This document shows, piece by piece, positions 25,541-37,185 of a stretch of 64,000 nt of DNA. The position numbers were made by a program, and so were the translations under genes. The notes under the pieces are model-generated. The model saw only the letters and a program-made list of their open reading frames with translations. It had not been told where the DNA came from and made no database searches. The DNA is taken from assembly GCA_004154925.1 (NCBI GenBank), contig QJNS01000004.1, positions 248,001 through 312,000 of the forward strand, read 5' to 3'. Numbering within the stretch: position 1 is the stretch's first letter; the number at the start of each line of letters is the position of its first letter. The DNA comes from Monosporascus cannonballus. Its lineage: Eukaryota > Ascomycota > Sordariomycetes > Xylariales.

Positions 25541-26310
25541 AAGCCAAATTTATAATAGTGGAGAATTTAGCTTTAGCAGGTTTATTAACGTCTTGCTGAT
25601 TAACAGGGTTGGCACGGGCCTTAAGAATCAGTCTCTGAAAGTTTGAGAACTGCACCTAATTCTACAGGCTATGGATCACACGGATGGTGGAGCAGATCGC
25701 CGGCGGGTTTTTGTCGTTTCTATGGGCTTAACGCCGAGGGCTATTCGCTCGGCGATTTGTCACAAAGCTGGATAGTTCCAGACATACTTCGGATTTACAG
25801 CATGTCGCTCGAAGTCGTCTCTCACTCAACGCTCAATCCGGCACATGTATGATATGCAGCCGGCCACATGCACGTTAACATCTCGGTCTAAACCAACACC
25901 TATAGGTATCGCGACACGTCTCGCCATGGTTCAGGTGGATCCGGAAGGATCATCCCTACCGGCTACAATATCATACATCCCTATGCCAGCCATTTGATCT
26001 ATACTGCATACCACGGCTATAACTTCGTTGTCCGTCGACACAGCGCACAAGAATGTGCTTGATATCCCGCACTAGCGGGTGAGCGGGCGTCACATACACT
26101 ACAAACAGGTTCATGATGTAGGAATACATATAACCATATAGCGGCTGAACTAACACAGTTCGAGCGCCCGATCTTTGTCAAATTCCAAGCCATGAGTTGC
26201 TTTAACTTACCCCTTTCTAGCCCAGCCTAGGAGCGACACTGGTTTTGCGACTAGAACTCGGCCACTCAGCTATTTGAGGCACGGGCAGACCAGACCATCA
26301 CTAACCTCAC
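25541..26310. other. Un-RIPed island, left part, no gene recognised
   Basis: Composition returns to roughly balanced GC and CpA is common, so this DNA was not mutated like its surroundings. A 69-codon plus-strand frame at 25,643-25,852 and a 61-codon minus-strand frame at 25,971-26,156 show no family resemblance. There is a small hairpin, CGCCGAG ... CTCGGCG, near 25,730-25,755. It is probably former unique sequence, perhaps upstream DNA of the dehydrogenase relic. Confidence 0.45.
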
Positions 26311-26321
26311 TCAAGAGCACC

Positions 26322-26621
26322 TTCCGTATAGTAATTACTGCTTGTGAACACGATACTGCGGCATTATCTCGTCCTACCTACTGTATGCGTAACGCGTCCA
26401 TCATGGGCGTCGTCGAGCGGATGACGCGCCGCGGCCAAGGACCTCGCGCGGAAGGGCAGCACAGTCAACTGCGTCGCCTCAGGGCCCGCGGTAACCAAGC
26501 TCTTCCTCGAGGGCAAAGCAAGCTTGTGGTCATGACAGTTGTAGCCCAGAGTCCGTTCACATGCGTGGGCGGACACGCCGATGTCGCCAGGGTGTATATG
26601 TCCATCGCCAGGCCAGAGAGT
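26322..26621 (+). pseudogene. Short-chain dehydrogenase/reductase (SDR) gene relic, C-terminal half
   Basis: The remnant follows the SDR order. A strand RIVIT (about 26,325-26,340) is followed by YCMRNASIMGVVERMTR (catalytic Tyr codon at 26,379-26,381; the Lys of YxxxK is replaced by Asn). After a one-base insertion at about 26,430 comes AAKDLARKGSTVNCVASGP and then KLFLEGKA (26,431-26,516). After another frame change comes GGHADVARVYMSIARPES, the counterpart of LGEPxDVAxxxxFLASPES (26,568-26,621). The N-terminal Rossmann motif TGxxxGIG is not seen. Frameshifts and the lost Lys show it is dead. It is not RIP-mutated and looks single-copy. The end is interrupted by a MITE. Family assignment is firm; substrate unknown. 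Confidence 0.75.
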
Positions 26622-27453
26622 TAGGGTTTGCAATAGGTACCAAATGGTAGGGTTTGCAATGGGTACCCAATGGGTACCCACGGACTACCCACGACCGTGG
26701 GTGGGTAACCGTGGGTGGTGTTGGCGTTTTCCCAAAAATACCCACGACTACCCACCCACGAACTAACCACCCACGGGTACCCGTGGGTATTTTTGAACGC
26801 GTACTAATCTGCGTACTAATCCGTATTTCCGTTAAAATATTCGCGCATATGGAGCTACGTATTAAAACTGTCACACTTACTAAGAAGCAGGTGCACAGCT
26901 CTTGAGGATATATTGACTTGTCTAAAGCTAGAAAGCGTTGATCCTACTTGTTGTGGGCGATCCACTGATATAGGGCTCCGGAAGGGAATAACAATCACCC
27001 GAAGACCCTAGCCAGGGGTGCCCTTTTCTATGACAAAAACGAAATGGTTAACCAATAAAAATTTCCATGTCCCACTTATATCGGGGACGTTATCGATATT
27101 ATGGGTAATTTGGCATTTTGGGTACCCACGAGTGGTTAGTCCGTGGGTAATTTCATTTTACCCACGCATCCCTGTTAACCACCCTCGTAAATTTTTACCC
27201 ACCCACGGATACCCGTGGTAGGAAATCTTAGCGTGGGTGGGTGGGTAGTGCAAACCCTACCAAATGGGTACCCATTCACTACCCATAACGTAAAGTAATA
27301 CGCCATAAAAGCCTAATGCTTCCGGTTACCTAGATATAACTATTATAAAAGCAGCTTATTATTATTTATAGGCCTTTATTACTTATATATGATTAAAAAT
27401 CTCTTCCGTGGGTACTGGAGGGTAAGGTGGGTGGGTGGTTAGTGCAAACTCTG
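26622..27453. mobile_element. Outer hAT-type MITE (about 212 bp without its insert)
   Basis: Non-autonomous DNA transposon with 11-bp terminal inverted repeats, TAGGGTTTGCA at the left end and the complement of CAGAGTTTGCA at the right end. It is flanked by a perfect 8-bp duplication CAGAGAGT (26,614-26,621 and 27,454-27,461). An 8-bp duplication with a CAGGGTTTGCA-like end is the hallmark of the hAT superfamily. It inserted into the SDR relic and later received a second element. No coding capacity. Confidence 0.85.
26648..27259. mobile_element. Inner hAT-type MITE (612 bp), nested in the outer one
   Basis: Perfect 11-bp inverted repeats TAGGGTTTGCA/TGCAAACCCTA, flanked by a perfect 8-bp duplication CCAAATGG (26,640-26,647 and 27,260-27,267). 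The interior is rich in inverted copies of ACCCACGGG/CCCGTGGGT, including a perfect 20-bp palindrome at 26,769-26,788, so single strands would fold strongly. The several reading frames through it are repeats, not genes. It shares its end sequence with the outer copy, so both were probably moved by the same hAT transposase. Confidence 0.88.
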
Positions 27454-27461
27454 CAGAGAGT

Positions 27462-27616
27462 TGATGTTATGGCTACACCATATCATCACGCCACCAGGGC
27501 AAAAGATCGGTGGAATGATCGCAATTGTGGCAATCATCCTGGTGCTTAAAGCTGCATATATACTGCAGCTCTTACGGGTGACCAGGCCGTAACAGTTGAT
27601 CACTACGATCGCATTT
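27462..27616. other. Un-RIPed island, right part
   Basis: Continuation of the unique sequence beyond the MITE, up to the TA where the pogo-like element starts. It may include the last codons of the SDR relic, but no motif such as the usual WxNGQ ending is readable. Confidence 0.4.
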
Positions 27617-27618
27617 TA

Positions 27619-27662
27619 AGATGACCCCTCCACCAACGGGCTACCTCATCAACGGGCCACCC
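27619..27662 (+). repeat. Left terminal inverted repeat of the pogo-like element
   Basis: AGATGACCCC ... CGGGCCACCC with an internal direct repeat. CpA sites are intact here, in contrast to the AT-rich DNA that begins near 27,690. Confidence 0.8.
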
Positions 27663-27689
27663 ATTTTCAAACCATCGGCATTGCAACTC

Positions 27690-28646
27690 TTTAATAAAAA
27701 TAATAATATCTTAACAATTACTCAATTAATTAATTAATTCCATATTAACAGGTATATATAATAATGCAATAAAAATCATCGTTATAATTTTAATCGCTTT
27801 TAAAAGGTTCGTTTTATTATTAATTTAGTTAAAGAATAATAAAATGTTTTCATATAACGGCCTTACGCCTTATTTTTACCTTTCTAACCGAAATCATTTT
27901 TACGAAAACTTTATTTAGTTCGGGGTATATTTTTCGACATTTTTTAGGTTTCGTTTTTTAAGAACTATTATTAATTAATTGTGTTAAAGTGTGGCGGCGG
28001 AAAGATTAAGGTTTTTTTTTTCGTTAAGAACCTCGTCGAAGTTGCGAAACAAATGGCGTACGATAAGGTTTCCAAAGATTAGATCGATTTTTATTAGGGA
28101 TTTATCGATTCGGATTAAATCCTTAGAAGCTTCAGCCGTTTTGATATCTAAAGCAGTTATTTGGATAAAGAAATTAAGGTGTTTTAAGGTAAAAGTTTTA
28201 TTTTACAACGGGTATATCCGTTATTTTCCTTTTTTTCTAATATATGTAGTATTTATTATTTTCGTCTTATTAATAAAATATAAATATATTATGTTGTCGT
28301 TTTTAATAATATATTTTGAAATTATTCAAACATTATTTTATGTTTTAGAAAACGCCTAAGACAATTAATTTTATTTATATATTTAAAAACCCGGGCATAA
28401 TAACAATTACAAACCTAATAAAAGCATTTCTTTTGTAAAATAATAAATATATTTATATTAAATGATTAGAAAATATAAGAAGCGTAAATAAATAGTGAAA
28501 TAATGTAAATTTGTTTTTCAAACATATTGACATAAAGCTTTCGATAGTATAGTTATTATAGCTGTTGATATTTAAATGCTTTTATTCGTTACGGTTTTTA
28601 GGTCTAATATTAATGATAAAAATTTCGCAAATTTATTTTACGCCGA
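27690..28646. pseudogene. Pogo-like element interior, left part
   Basis: RIPed interior sequence. The 122-codon plus-strand frame at 27,991-28,359 starts with a basic stretch (SSKLRNKWRTIRFPKIRS), but its second half is hydrophobic AT-rich read-through. I could not match either strand to the DDE motif or to a CENP-B type HTH. It is most likely a destroyed transposase gene. Confidence 0.4.
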
Positions 28647-28651
28647 TTTAG

Positions 28652-28857
28652 TGTAAGATAATGGATAGCTGTGAGCTGGGTGAGGTGATCTCCGACCAGT
28701 CGTAGAGCAGATTCCAAGAAGTAACTGTATTAGGTTACTTCCATCTGGCGTTTCCCACTAGCTGCCAGATGGTGGATTTATACTAGTAAGTGGGTCGGTG
28801 GCTGATCGGTGGCTGGTCGGCTACCAGCCTCATCCTCATAGGAGCTGTATTCTCACA
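28652..28857 (-). repeat. Solo LTR of family D (206 bp)
   Basis: A single D LTR, TGTAAGATAATGG ... TATTCTCACA, with perfect 5-bp duplication TTTAG (28,647-28,651 and 28,858-28,862) and no internal sequence. It is the product of LTR-LTR recombination. It is the least mutated D LTR in the window and retains most CpA sites. It contains tandem GGTGGCTGATC/GGTGGCTGGTC units near its right end. Confidence 0.92.
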
Positions 28858-28862
28858 TTTAG

Positions 28863-29118
28863 AGATTCGTTTAATTTCTTTTAAAACACTAAAATATTAG
28901 GTTTTGTAAATTTATTATCCGAATTATAAAACTATTTTTATTATATGTTATTACCGTTAAGAATTACGGATAATAATAACGAACGTTTGTTAATAATAAT
29001 ATACGTAAATATAATAATATATTCCTTTGAAATTATTTTCAAGTTATTATATTTTTTAAAGCTTTTATCAAAGATAAAAGTGTTTTTTATACCTTTTATT
29101 ATTCCGATTTCGTTAATG
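28863..29118. other. Pogo-like element interior between solo LTR and D1
   Basis: AT-rich remainder of the pogo-like element. The 94-codon plus-strand frame from 28,945 runs into the D1 LTR and is not a gene. Confidence 0.4.
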
Positions 29119-29325
29119 TATAAGATAATAAATAGCTGTAAACTGGAGCAAGATGATCTCCGACCAGTCGTAAAGCAGATTCCAAGAAATGAATGTATTA
29201 GATTACTTCCATCTGGCGTTTCTTACTAGCTGCCAGTTGGTGGACTTATATTAATAAGTAGGTCGGTAGCTGATTGGTAACTGGTCGATTACCAGCTTTA
29301 TTCTTATAAAGGTTATATTTTTATA
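29119..29325 (-). repeat. 3' LTR of D1
   Basis: TATAAGATAATAAATAGC ... TTTTTATA, from TGTAAGATAATGG ... TTCTCACA by RIP-type changes. The adjacent internal sequence on the minus strand is a purine-rich ATGGGGAATAAT, the polypurine tract. Confidence 0.85.
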
Positions 29326-32300
29326 ATTATTCCCCATTGTTAACGTATTAATCCTTAATAATATTATCATTAATTTAATATAACGCGTTTGGTAAACCTG
29401 GTTGCGTATATTTGCAGATAATTCACCGTTATAAGTACTTAAGTTATATTATGTTGTAGCTAAATGCCGTAATAATTAGTACGTAGTATACTACGTAATT
29501 AATTGTATTCCGCCCAGTTTCCTATTATAATCCGTTTTTCAACCTTATTTTGTTTAGTTTTTTTCCCTTTGCGCCTATATTTTTATTCCTTTTACGTACG
29601 CGTTCCGTTCTGATTTTTGTCTTTTTTTATTTTTATTGCGTTTTCTCTGTTTGTTCTGCTTAAAACTTTTGTTCTTTTTCCGTTCGTTATATTTTTTTCA
29701 TATTAAAAGTTTTAAAAGAAATAATATATTAATATTGATAACAATTGAGATTTTTTTAACGTTATCCCTTTAACGTCGACAGTGAAATAAATATCAGTTA
29801 TATTACGAGGAGTGATAGGCCGTATGATGTTTACGCAATATAACGTTATTTCGATTACCGTACGATTTATATTTATATTTCGCGCGCCTTAAATTACGTT
29901 GTGGCCAATTATTATTATAAGATTTTTTGCGCGGTATGTAATTATTCTTGATATTATTAATATCATTATTTAGTTTCCGTTCAGATTCTGATCGTTTTTA
30001 AAGGTACCGCCTAAACCGTTTTTTAGTTCGGTATCGATAATTAGGAGTTAATCGACGAATTCGAAAAAAATCGTATTACGGGTATCTAATACCAATGTTC
30101 CGACGTAATTGCGATCGGTCGTTGATTCGACGTTTTTTGCTAGGTCGAATTTACCTCTAATGCGGTTATTTTTAAGAACTATTCTTTTTTAATATATCGA
30201 AGATTGATTTTCGATCGTCTGTTATAGTTACGGAGATTTAATTTTAATGCCGTTTTATAGATTTATAAATTTAAGCTCTTTTTATTAGTATAACGAATTT
30301 CTTTTATTGTTTTGCAATTAATTTCCTATTAAATGTCATTTTGAGGTATTTCTATAAATAAGGCGATTTTTAAAGGCCGTTATATTATTACGTTTCCCGT
30401 TTACGAATATGTTCCGCCCGTTTTCCTACATTTCGACGGAATTCTAATACTTATTAATAACCACAATTAGAAAACGGTTTTTCTCGGCGAAATTATTATT
30501 AACCTTAAATATGTTAAACGTTTTAAGGATAACTCCTTATTTTCGATTAATAACAAATTATATTTTTGTTTTTTGCGTTGTACTTTTTGTAAAGAATAAA
30601 ACGTTTTTAAATTTCTTTCGGATTTTACGTCTATTAAGTTTAATAAGCGTATCCGCTTTTTGCCGTCATATATTTTCCGATCGCTTTTCGATATTCCTGT
30701 ATTAATTTCCTTTATACGTTTATTAAGGGCGAATTAACGTAAAGTTCAATAATTAAGCGCAAAACTTTATTTTCGAAATAAATGTTCGAAGTTTTGTGTT
30801 ATTTATCGGTTTTCGATCGATATATAATAAGGTAACTATTTGCTGAAAGTTTAAAAAAAATTATATAATTAAATAATATTTTAACGTCAATATCTTAATT
30901 TTGTTTGAAATTATTTTTTTTAATTCTGTGATTATTAAGTAATTAATTTCCGATCGGGTTATTATTACCTTACGGTTTTTAGGTCGTCTTATTTTTTGTG
31001 TACGTATTTAATTTTTCTTATTTCTTCTATACGTCTTTAATTTTTTTCTTATTTCTGTACCCGTATTTAATTTTCTTCTTATAACGGCATAAAATCTTAA
31101 GCGTATATTCGAAGTATTTTCGAGGCTTTTACGTATTGTATTCGGTGGACCAGCCTTTTTATTTAATTAAATATTCGCGTTATTCTCCATTATCTTGGCA
31201 ACGCATAATATTTTTAATTACCTATTTTTTTATTCCTTTATTAGGTCCGGTAACGTTATCTAGATGTCGCCCGGTTCCTGGTTGTATTATAGTTTTAATA
31301 AAGATATTGGAATTATATTATGTATCCGTTGGTATTTAGTAAAAAGGATTATTTTGTACGTTTGGAAACTTATTTTCTTTTTAATCTTAACCGGGATATA
31401 AACAAGTACAAACTTTTTGTTTTTGAACTTGAAAATTTTAGTCGATAAACCTATTACCTTAATTAAAATTCTATGGACGTATAACGTTAATTATAACAGG
31501 TTTTCTAGACTACCGTTATTCTTTTTCTTAATATTCGTATATTGTTTAACGAATAGCTGCTATGTTTTTGAAACCTTTTTGTAATTCTTTATTTTTATCC
31601 CTTAAATCTTTATAAGAGATATTTTACCATTTTTAAATTATATCTATATAGGGTTTCGAACGAAAAACGGCCGATAAATACGTTTCGCATATTATTATAT
31701 GCGGATTTCGTATTTCGGAATAATTTTATTTAGTTATATTAATATTTATGAAGGTAATTGCGAAAGTAATATTTTAGGATCTAATATGCACGTTTCGTTT
31801 GCCTATCTGTTTGCGGATAATAAGTGGTCGATATTTGCTACTTTATTTTTTACTTTTTGTAAAACTCCGCCCAAAATTGGCTTATTAACAATTTGTTTTT
31901 ATTATTAAGAATTCCGGCTAACGTACCGAATTTATATTGGACTTTATCGTAAAATAATTAAGTTAATTTGCTTAAGGTTATGGTTTTAACTATAGGGATA
32001 AATAATTTTAATTTCGTAAAACGGTTAACGATTACTAGGGCTACTTTGTATTTTAATCCGTTTATACTTAGGCTTTTGGAAAACCCCTAATAAAATATAA
32101 CGGGATCTTTTTAGAAAAATTATTTAAATAACGGTAAAGGCTGTAATTAGTTAAATGGTTTATGGCGTAATTTTATTATGCCTTAATAGTTTGGATATTA
32201 TTTAATATATTTGCGGATATATTTTGGCATATTTTGTTAATCAAGATTTCTAGTTATTAGTTTTAATATACGGATATATCGTATATATTCTGTTTTTCAA

Positions 32301-33789
32301 TTATTATGATACTGGTTAATTAATTGTTTCCGTAAACGTCTTATAACAAGGTTACGAATTTGTCTCGATAATGTAAAAATATTTTTAAGTCCAAAAAATA
32401 TTTTCCTTTTATTTCGGCTTAACGTTTAATTATCCGTATTAATTTTAAAACTTTTAAGTTTTTAAGTTGTAATATTCGAACTTGATAATAAAATTATCAA
32501 GAAATTTTCAGCTATAATTTTATTTCGTTTTTGGCCAACTTTGTTGACAAAGAATGTAAAACGTATTAATTATAAATAATAACCTTAATATTAATTTTGT
32601 CCTTCTCAGACTTTTTAGAAAACGATCGTTATGCGGTCGTAATTTATAATTGCCGTTATTCAACCGTTAATCGTATTAATGTTATAATTCGCAATTATAT
32701 TACTATTTATAAACGATAAATTCGATAAATATATAGTTTTTTATTTTTCTTTTTTTCTTTAAAGGTTGTTATATGCGTATAATAAAGGTTTTCAGCTTTT
32801 TTATACAGATAATAATTATTTAAATTTCCGTTACCTAAAACCTATTTAGAAATTATGCAGCGAACGAATTTTGCGTTATTTTTATAAAAACTTTTATTAT
32901 TTTTATAATGCTTTATTTCGTGCTATATATTTATAACCGTCTTTCGTACGTTTTCCAGCATATTATTGGTAAATCCGAATTTCTTGAATAATATAAGGAT
33001 TAGGTTATTATACGCGATTTTGCTTAATATATAATCGGGGCACTGAAATAATTTATCCGCTGATTTAATAACGCCTGGTTAATATTAGATTTTAAATTTA
33101 ATTTGCATAAAACGGTAAATGTATTAGGTTAACCTCTTTTTAAAATTACGCGCCGGCGCTTTTCTTATATCTTTCAACTCCAAATAATCTGTTAGTATTA
33201 AGAAATTCTTTTCCATATTTTTAAAGTATTGCCGTTAATAATTTTTATTATTTTATAATTTAAAGTTTTTCGGTTAAATTTAGTTTTCGTAATTTATATG
33301 TAATTAATCGTTAGTATTTGTCGTATTTTTGTATAAGTAATCCTATTATAGCTTTTATTGAAGTAAATATTTTAATTTTGGTATTTTCGGCGTTATTTTA
33401 ATATTAGTGAATAATTATTAAGTACAAAGTAATTTTTAAGTTTTAAACCGCCTTTTTATATTTTTAAGTTATTAAAATTTTGGTATTTTACCTTTGTCCT
33501 ACGCCCTTTTTAAGAACTTAATAATAAGTTCAATAATGCGCGAATAATAGGCGATAAACTTCTGATGAAAACTTACAAATCCCAAAAAATATTTAAATAT
33601 TATAAATTAACATTATCTTTAATTATGCCTTAATAATATTAAGTTGTCGGCGGTTTAACTTTAAGCCGTTAATATTAATTATAAATCTTAGGAGCTTTAT
33701 TTTATTATTAATAAAACTTCGTATTTAAACGTTTTCGCAAATAATTAATATTATAATAACTGTTTATAAATCAACTAAAAATATTTCGT

Positions 33790-34200
33790 ATATTTGTTTT
33801 TATACTGTGAATATATAGTTAGACTATTTAATATATTACATATATTTAGTTAATTAATTTAATTCGTATTATATATATATAGCCCTAAAACGTAACCGGC
33901 GTATTAATAAGGCCAAATAACATAACCGTATATTTAAACTGCCTATATTGCGTTCGAAAAACGGTTTTTTAATTATTTTTCTTTTTAATTTTAATATAGT
34001 AATAAATATTTTAATATGTATTTTCGAATATACTTTGGTTAATTTTAGGCGATTTATTATTCCTAAAGTTAAAAGTAAAAGGTATTAATTTTTATGGTTA
34101 TCCGATTTAACCTTTTATAGTTAATATATAATCGGAAATTGCGTCCTTTTTAAATACGAATAATATTAGTACCTTTACGTCCGTTTTCGAATAACGTATC
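33790..34200 (-). pseudogene. D1 reverse transcriptase domain remnant
   Basis: Minus strand. It is collinear with the better preserved D2 stretch at 55,286-55,474. The catalytic box remains as ILNSLTIYSQ (from YLDDxLIYSQ) near 33,800-33,840. The region 29,326-33,790, farther downstream in pol, should contain RNase H and integrase by position, but motifs are not readable. Confidence 0.7.
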
Positions 34201-34699
34201 CGGCTTGCTTTTAGGTTTTTTCGGATTTAATTTTTGAATATTTCTTTGGATTTTCGAAATAAGGTAAATCAAACCGAATAAGGCTGTTTTCTTTGAGATC
34301 AGGTTTATTATATATTTGGCCTCTAGTAATTAAAGTATTTGTTTTGCTATTTTTTCGAAAGATATTCGCCGGAAATTCTTTGAGAATATAAAGAGGTCGG
34401 TTATTTTTTATTTCTGCTATTTTTCGAATTCCGAGATATCCAATTTTTCGGCTAAGTTTATCAAATTAACGATATAAATTTGTTTGCCGGAAAGCGTTAT
34501 GTCCGTAATTCCCTATTTATAGGCCTTTTGTAATGGTCCGTATAACTATTAATATATAGGTATATTTAGTAGGATTCCTAATTTATCTATTTCGAATCTG
34601 GATAATAAAAAATCGGGCATTTTTCGATTATAATATATTGTAAAATAAATTTGCTTAAACTTTCGTTTATTCCTATTATTATCCGTTATATTAATAAGA

Positions 34700-36377
34700 A
34701 TTCTATAGGCTTTATAATACTTAATATACGCGTCGTTAACGCCGATACGGCCCGAATTATTTACGGAAATTAATTTAAGGTTATATGTTTTATTAGTATT
34801 CTGCTCACAATATTCACCTATATTTCTATATCTATACTTATTTGTATTATTATATTTCTCGCATTTTCTTAAATAAATATTTCCCTTTTAAAAGGCGGCT
34901 TTATTCCGACCGTCCTGTAATTATTAACCAAAGTAAATTAAACACTTATATTTATTCCGGTTCATTTTTTATATTTATGTTAAGGAATTAATTTAATTTA
35001 TCGTCATATTTTATAATCTTCTATACGTCTTTCGGAATTCGGTTTCCGTATAATCGGGATAATGGTATTTTCGTATTCCTTTTGCGTTTGTAATTTGCCT
35101 TTTTGTAATCTAATTTCTTACAGTTATATTGTTTTAATAGGCTCTTATAAAAGTTAAGAGTATTAAGTCGTACGAACTTATTCCTGTCGGAATTAAATCG
35201 GCGATTGTTTGCTTTCCGAACATAAAAACGCTCGCGGTCCTTATTATTTTTACGTAACGCCTTTAATTTGCTTTAAAAATTGTTTTTCGAACGCTTTAAA
35301 ATAATATTATTTATCCTTATTAATATTTTTAGCAAAAGATAATCAGTTTTTCTTCGCCTTTTTTAGGCGTTTTAATAACATTTTACCTTATTTACTACGT
35401 TATTAATTTATTCGAATTTACTATTCTTTCGTAATAAAATATTTCGTAACCCTAATATTAATTTGTCAAAATAATTAACAGTAAAACGTTTATTATCTCG
35501 ATCCTTTTCCGGATTAAAAGCGTTCGTAAGCTTTATTTTATTAACCAGGAATTTCCCCTTCATGTAAAAGTCCAAGGGCGATTAATCGGATCGTTTTTGC
35601 AATTCTATGAATTATTCCTTATATTCACTATCTAACAAATTAAGATTTACGTAACTTTTCTTCATAAAAGTCTATAAATCTTTCATTTTCAATTTTTTTC
35701 GTAATTAAAATAATTAAGCGTAACACGATATAATTGTTAAACGTTTGCAATAATAATATTTATATAGTTTATAGCCTATTATATATAAGTAAAGGTATTT
35801 TGCCTTAATATTCCGTTACAAACTTCCGTAATAGCTATTATCTAATGTTCTTTTTTTAATATGACGTACGTTCGGACAGTTTCGGGTAATTATAACGTAT
35901 TATTCGTTTATAGCTCTTGGGCTTTTATAACGATATCGTAATTAATTTATTAACTTTTATTTTTTAGCTTATATTATTACTTATTATTCGGCTAGTTATC
36001 GGTATAGTTCCGAATGTTATTTATTTTGCTAACGGGTAATCTTCAAAAATTAGTTATTATTAAAAGGTTTAACCTTTATTTTGAATTCCGGAATGCAGTT
36101 ATTATATTACGTCCGTTTTCCGACCGTTCAATTAACGGTTATCGAGACGTATCCTTATTATATGTACAAGATAATTCGGCATCCCGGGGACCATGGTCCT
36201 TTATCTATTCGGGCTGCGTTACAAGTTTTTTTACCTATTTCCGTACCGTAATTAATCGTTCGTCGGTTAGGTTCCGATCGGCGGTTTTTTCGACTAATAA
36301 CCTAGGTTCGTTTTGTAGTTAGCGAATTTTTCTTTTAATAATTATCGCGTTCTCCTTAATGGTAAAAATGGAAAAAT
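34700..36377 (-). pseudogene. D1 gag region remnant
   Basis: Region between the reverse transcriptase and the 5' LTR on the minus strand, matching D2 at about 56,050-57,660. A nucleocapsid knuckle was sought near 34,860-34,900 but could not be confirmed. The 102-codon plus-strand frame at 36,014-36,322 is antisense to this region and is not conserved as an open frame in D2. Confidence 0.5.
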
Positions 36378-36584
36378 TATAAGATAACATATAACTATAA
36401 GCTATAATAAGGTAATTTTCGACTAGTCGTAAAGCAGATTCCAAAAAGTAAATATATTAGGTTATTTTCATCTCGTGTTTTCTATTAGCAGCTAGATGGT
36501 AGACTTATATTAATAAGTGGGTCGGTGGCTGATCGGTGGCTGGTCGGCTATCAGCGTTATCCTTATAGAAGCTGTATTCTTATA
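36378..36584 (-). repeat. 5' LTR of D1
   Basis: TATAAGATAACATATAAC ... TATTCTTATA. It retains the GGTCGGTGGCTGATCGGTGG block with tandem units. Aligns with the left LTR and the solo LTR. Confidence 0.85.
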
Positions 36585-37185
36585 ATACGTTATAATAGGT
36601 TTTTTATTTAATAACTTTAATTTCCAGTAAGGCGAAATAATCGAATAAAGCGTTAATAAAAACTAGAGAAGCGTTATTTAAACGTTTATAAAAGATTATG
36701 GTACTTTTAAAACCCTAGATTTTAGGATGGCGGCGTAAAAATCGAATTACTTACTTTTTTTCCAGGCGTTAAAGGTTACTGTTATTAATTAAAAGACGTT
36801 ATACGTATAAGCGAAATCGGGAATAAAATAATGTATAATTTACTTACTCTTTTACCATAACTTAATAGGCCAAATTTCCTTCCTGGATTCGTAATAATAT
36901 CTAGCGAATCTCATGAACTGTTTTTTGCGTTAGCATATTTTCGCTATAATATATTATATATTATCGGGTAATTCAATAACCTTTAGAAGTTAAACGTAAA
37001 AATATCTTCCGCGTTATTTTGTTAATGGCTTACGCCGTACGAGGTTAAGCTAAAAGCTGCGTATCGTTCAAAAACCTAGACTTTGATAAATAAAAAGATA
37101 AATTTTTCAATTTTGTAACGCGTTGTTAAGAAGCCTTTTAATGGAAAAGAAATCAGTAAGTTGGTCGGCGCGCAACGCATGTGTG
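36585..37185 (-). pseudogene. Pogo-like element interior, right part
   Basis: RIPed interior of the DNA transposon between D1 and its right TIR. On the minus strand, about 36,850-37,120 gives coding-like pieces (KIEKFIFLFI, RKKQFMRFARYYYESRKE). These may come from the N-terminal part of the transposase, but no diagnostic HTH or DDE residue can be defended. Confidence 0.35.

Larger units (their letters stand above)
29119..36584 (-). mobile_element. Complete family D gypsy element D1
   Basis: 7.47 kb LTR retrotransposon on the minus strand with 207-bp LTRs at 29,119-29,325 and 36,378-36,584. It aligns collinearly with D2: the distance from the 5' LTR end to the reverse transcriptase core is about 2.49 kb in both. 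Internal gag lies at about 34,700-36,300, reverse transcriptase at about 33,790-34,200, then RNase H and integrase to the left. Flanks read TAATG and ATACG, so the target duplication is not clean. All frames are RIP-broken. It is inserted in the pogo-like element. Confidence 0.85.

Noticed and set aside
22545..25600. Possible inverted pair CTAAAGCTA near 22,550 and 25,575 as ends of a DNA transposon
   Set aside because: Only about nine bases match, the motif is itself nearly palindromic, and there is no flanking duplication.
26274..26905. Overlapping frames on both strands across the MITEs
   Set aside because: They mostly translate the CCCACGGG-type repeats, or read the SDR relic in the wrong frame.
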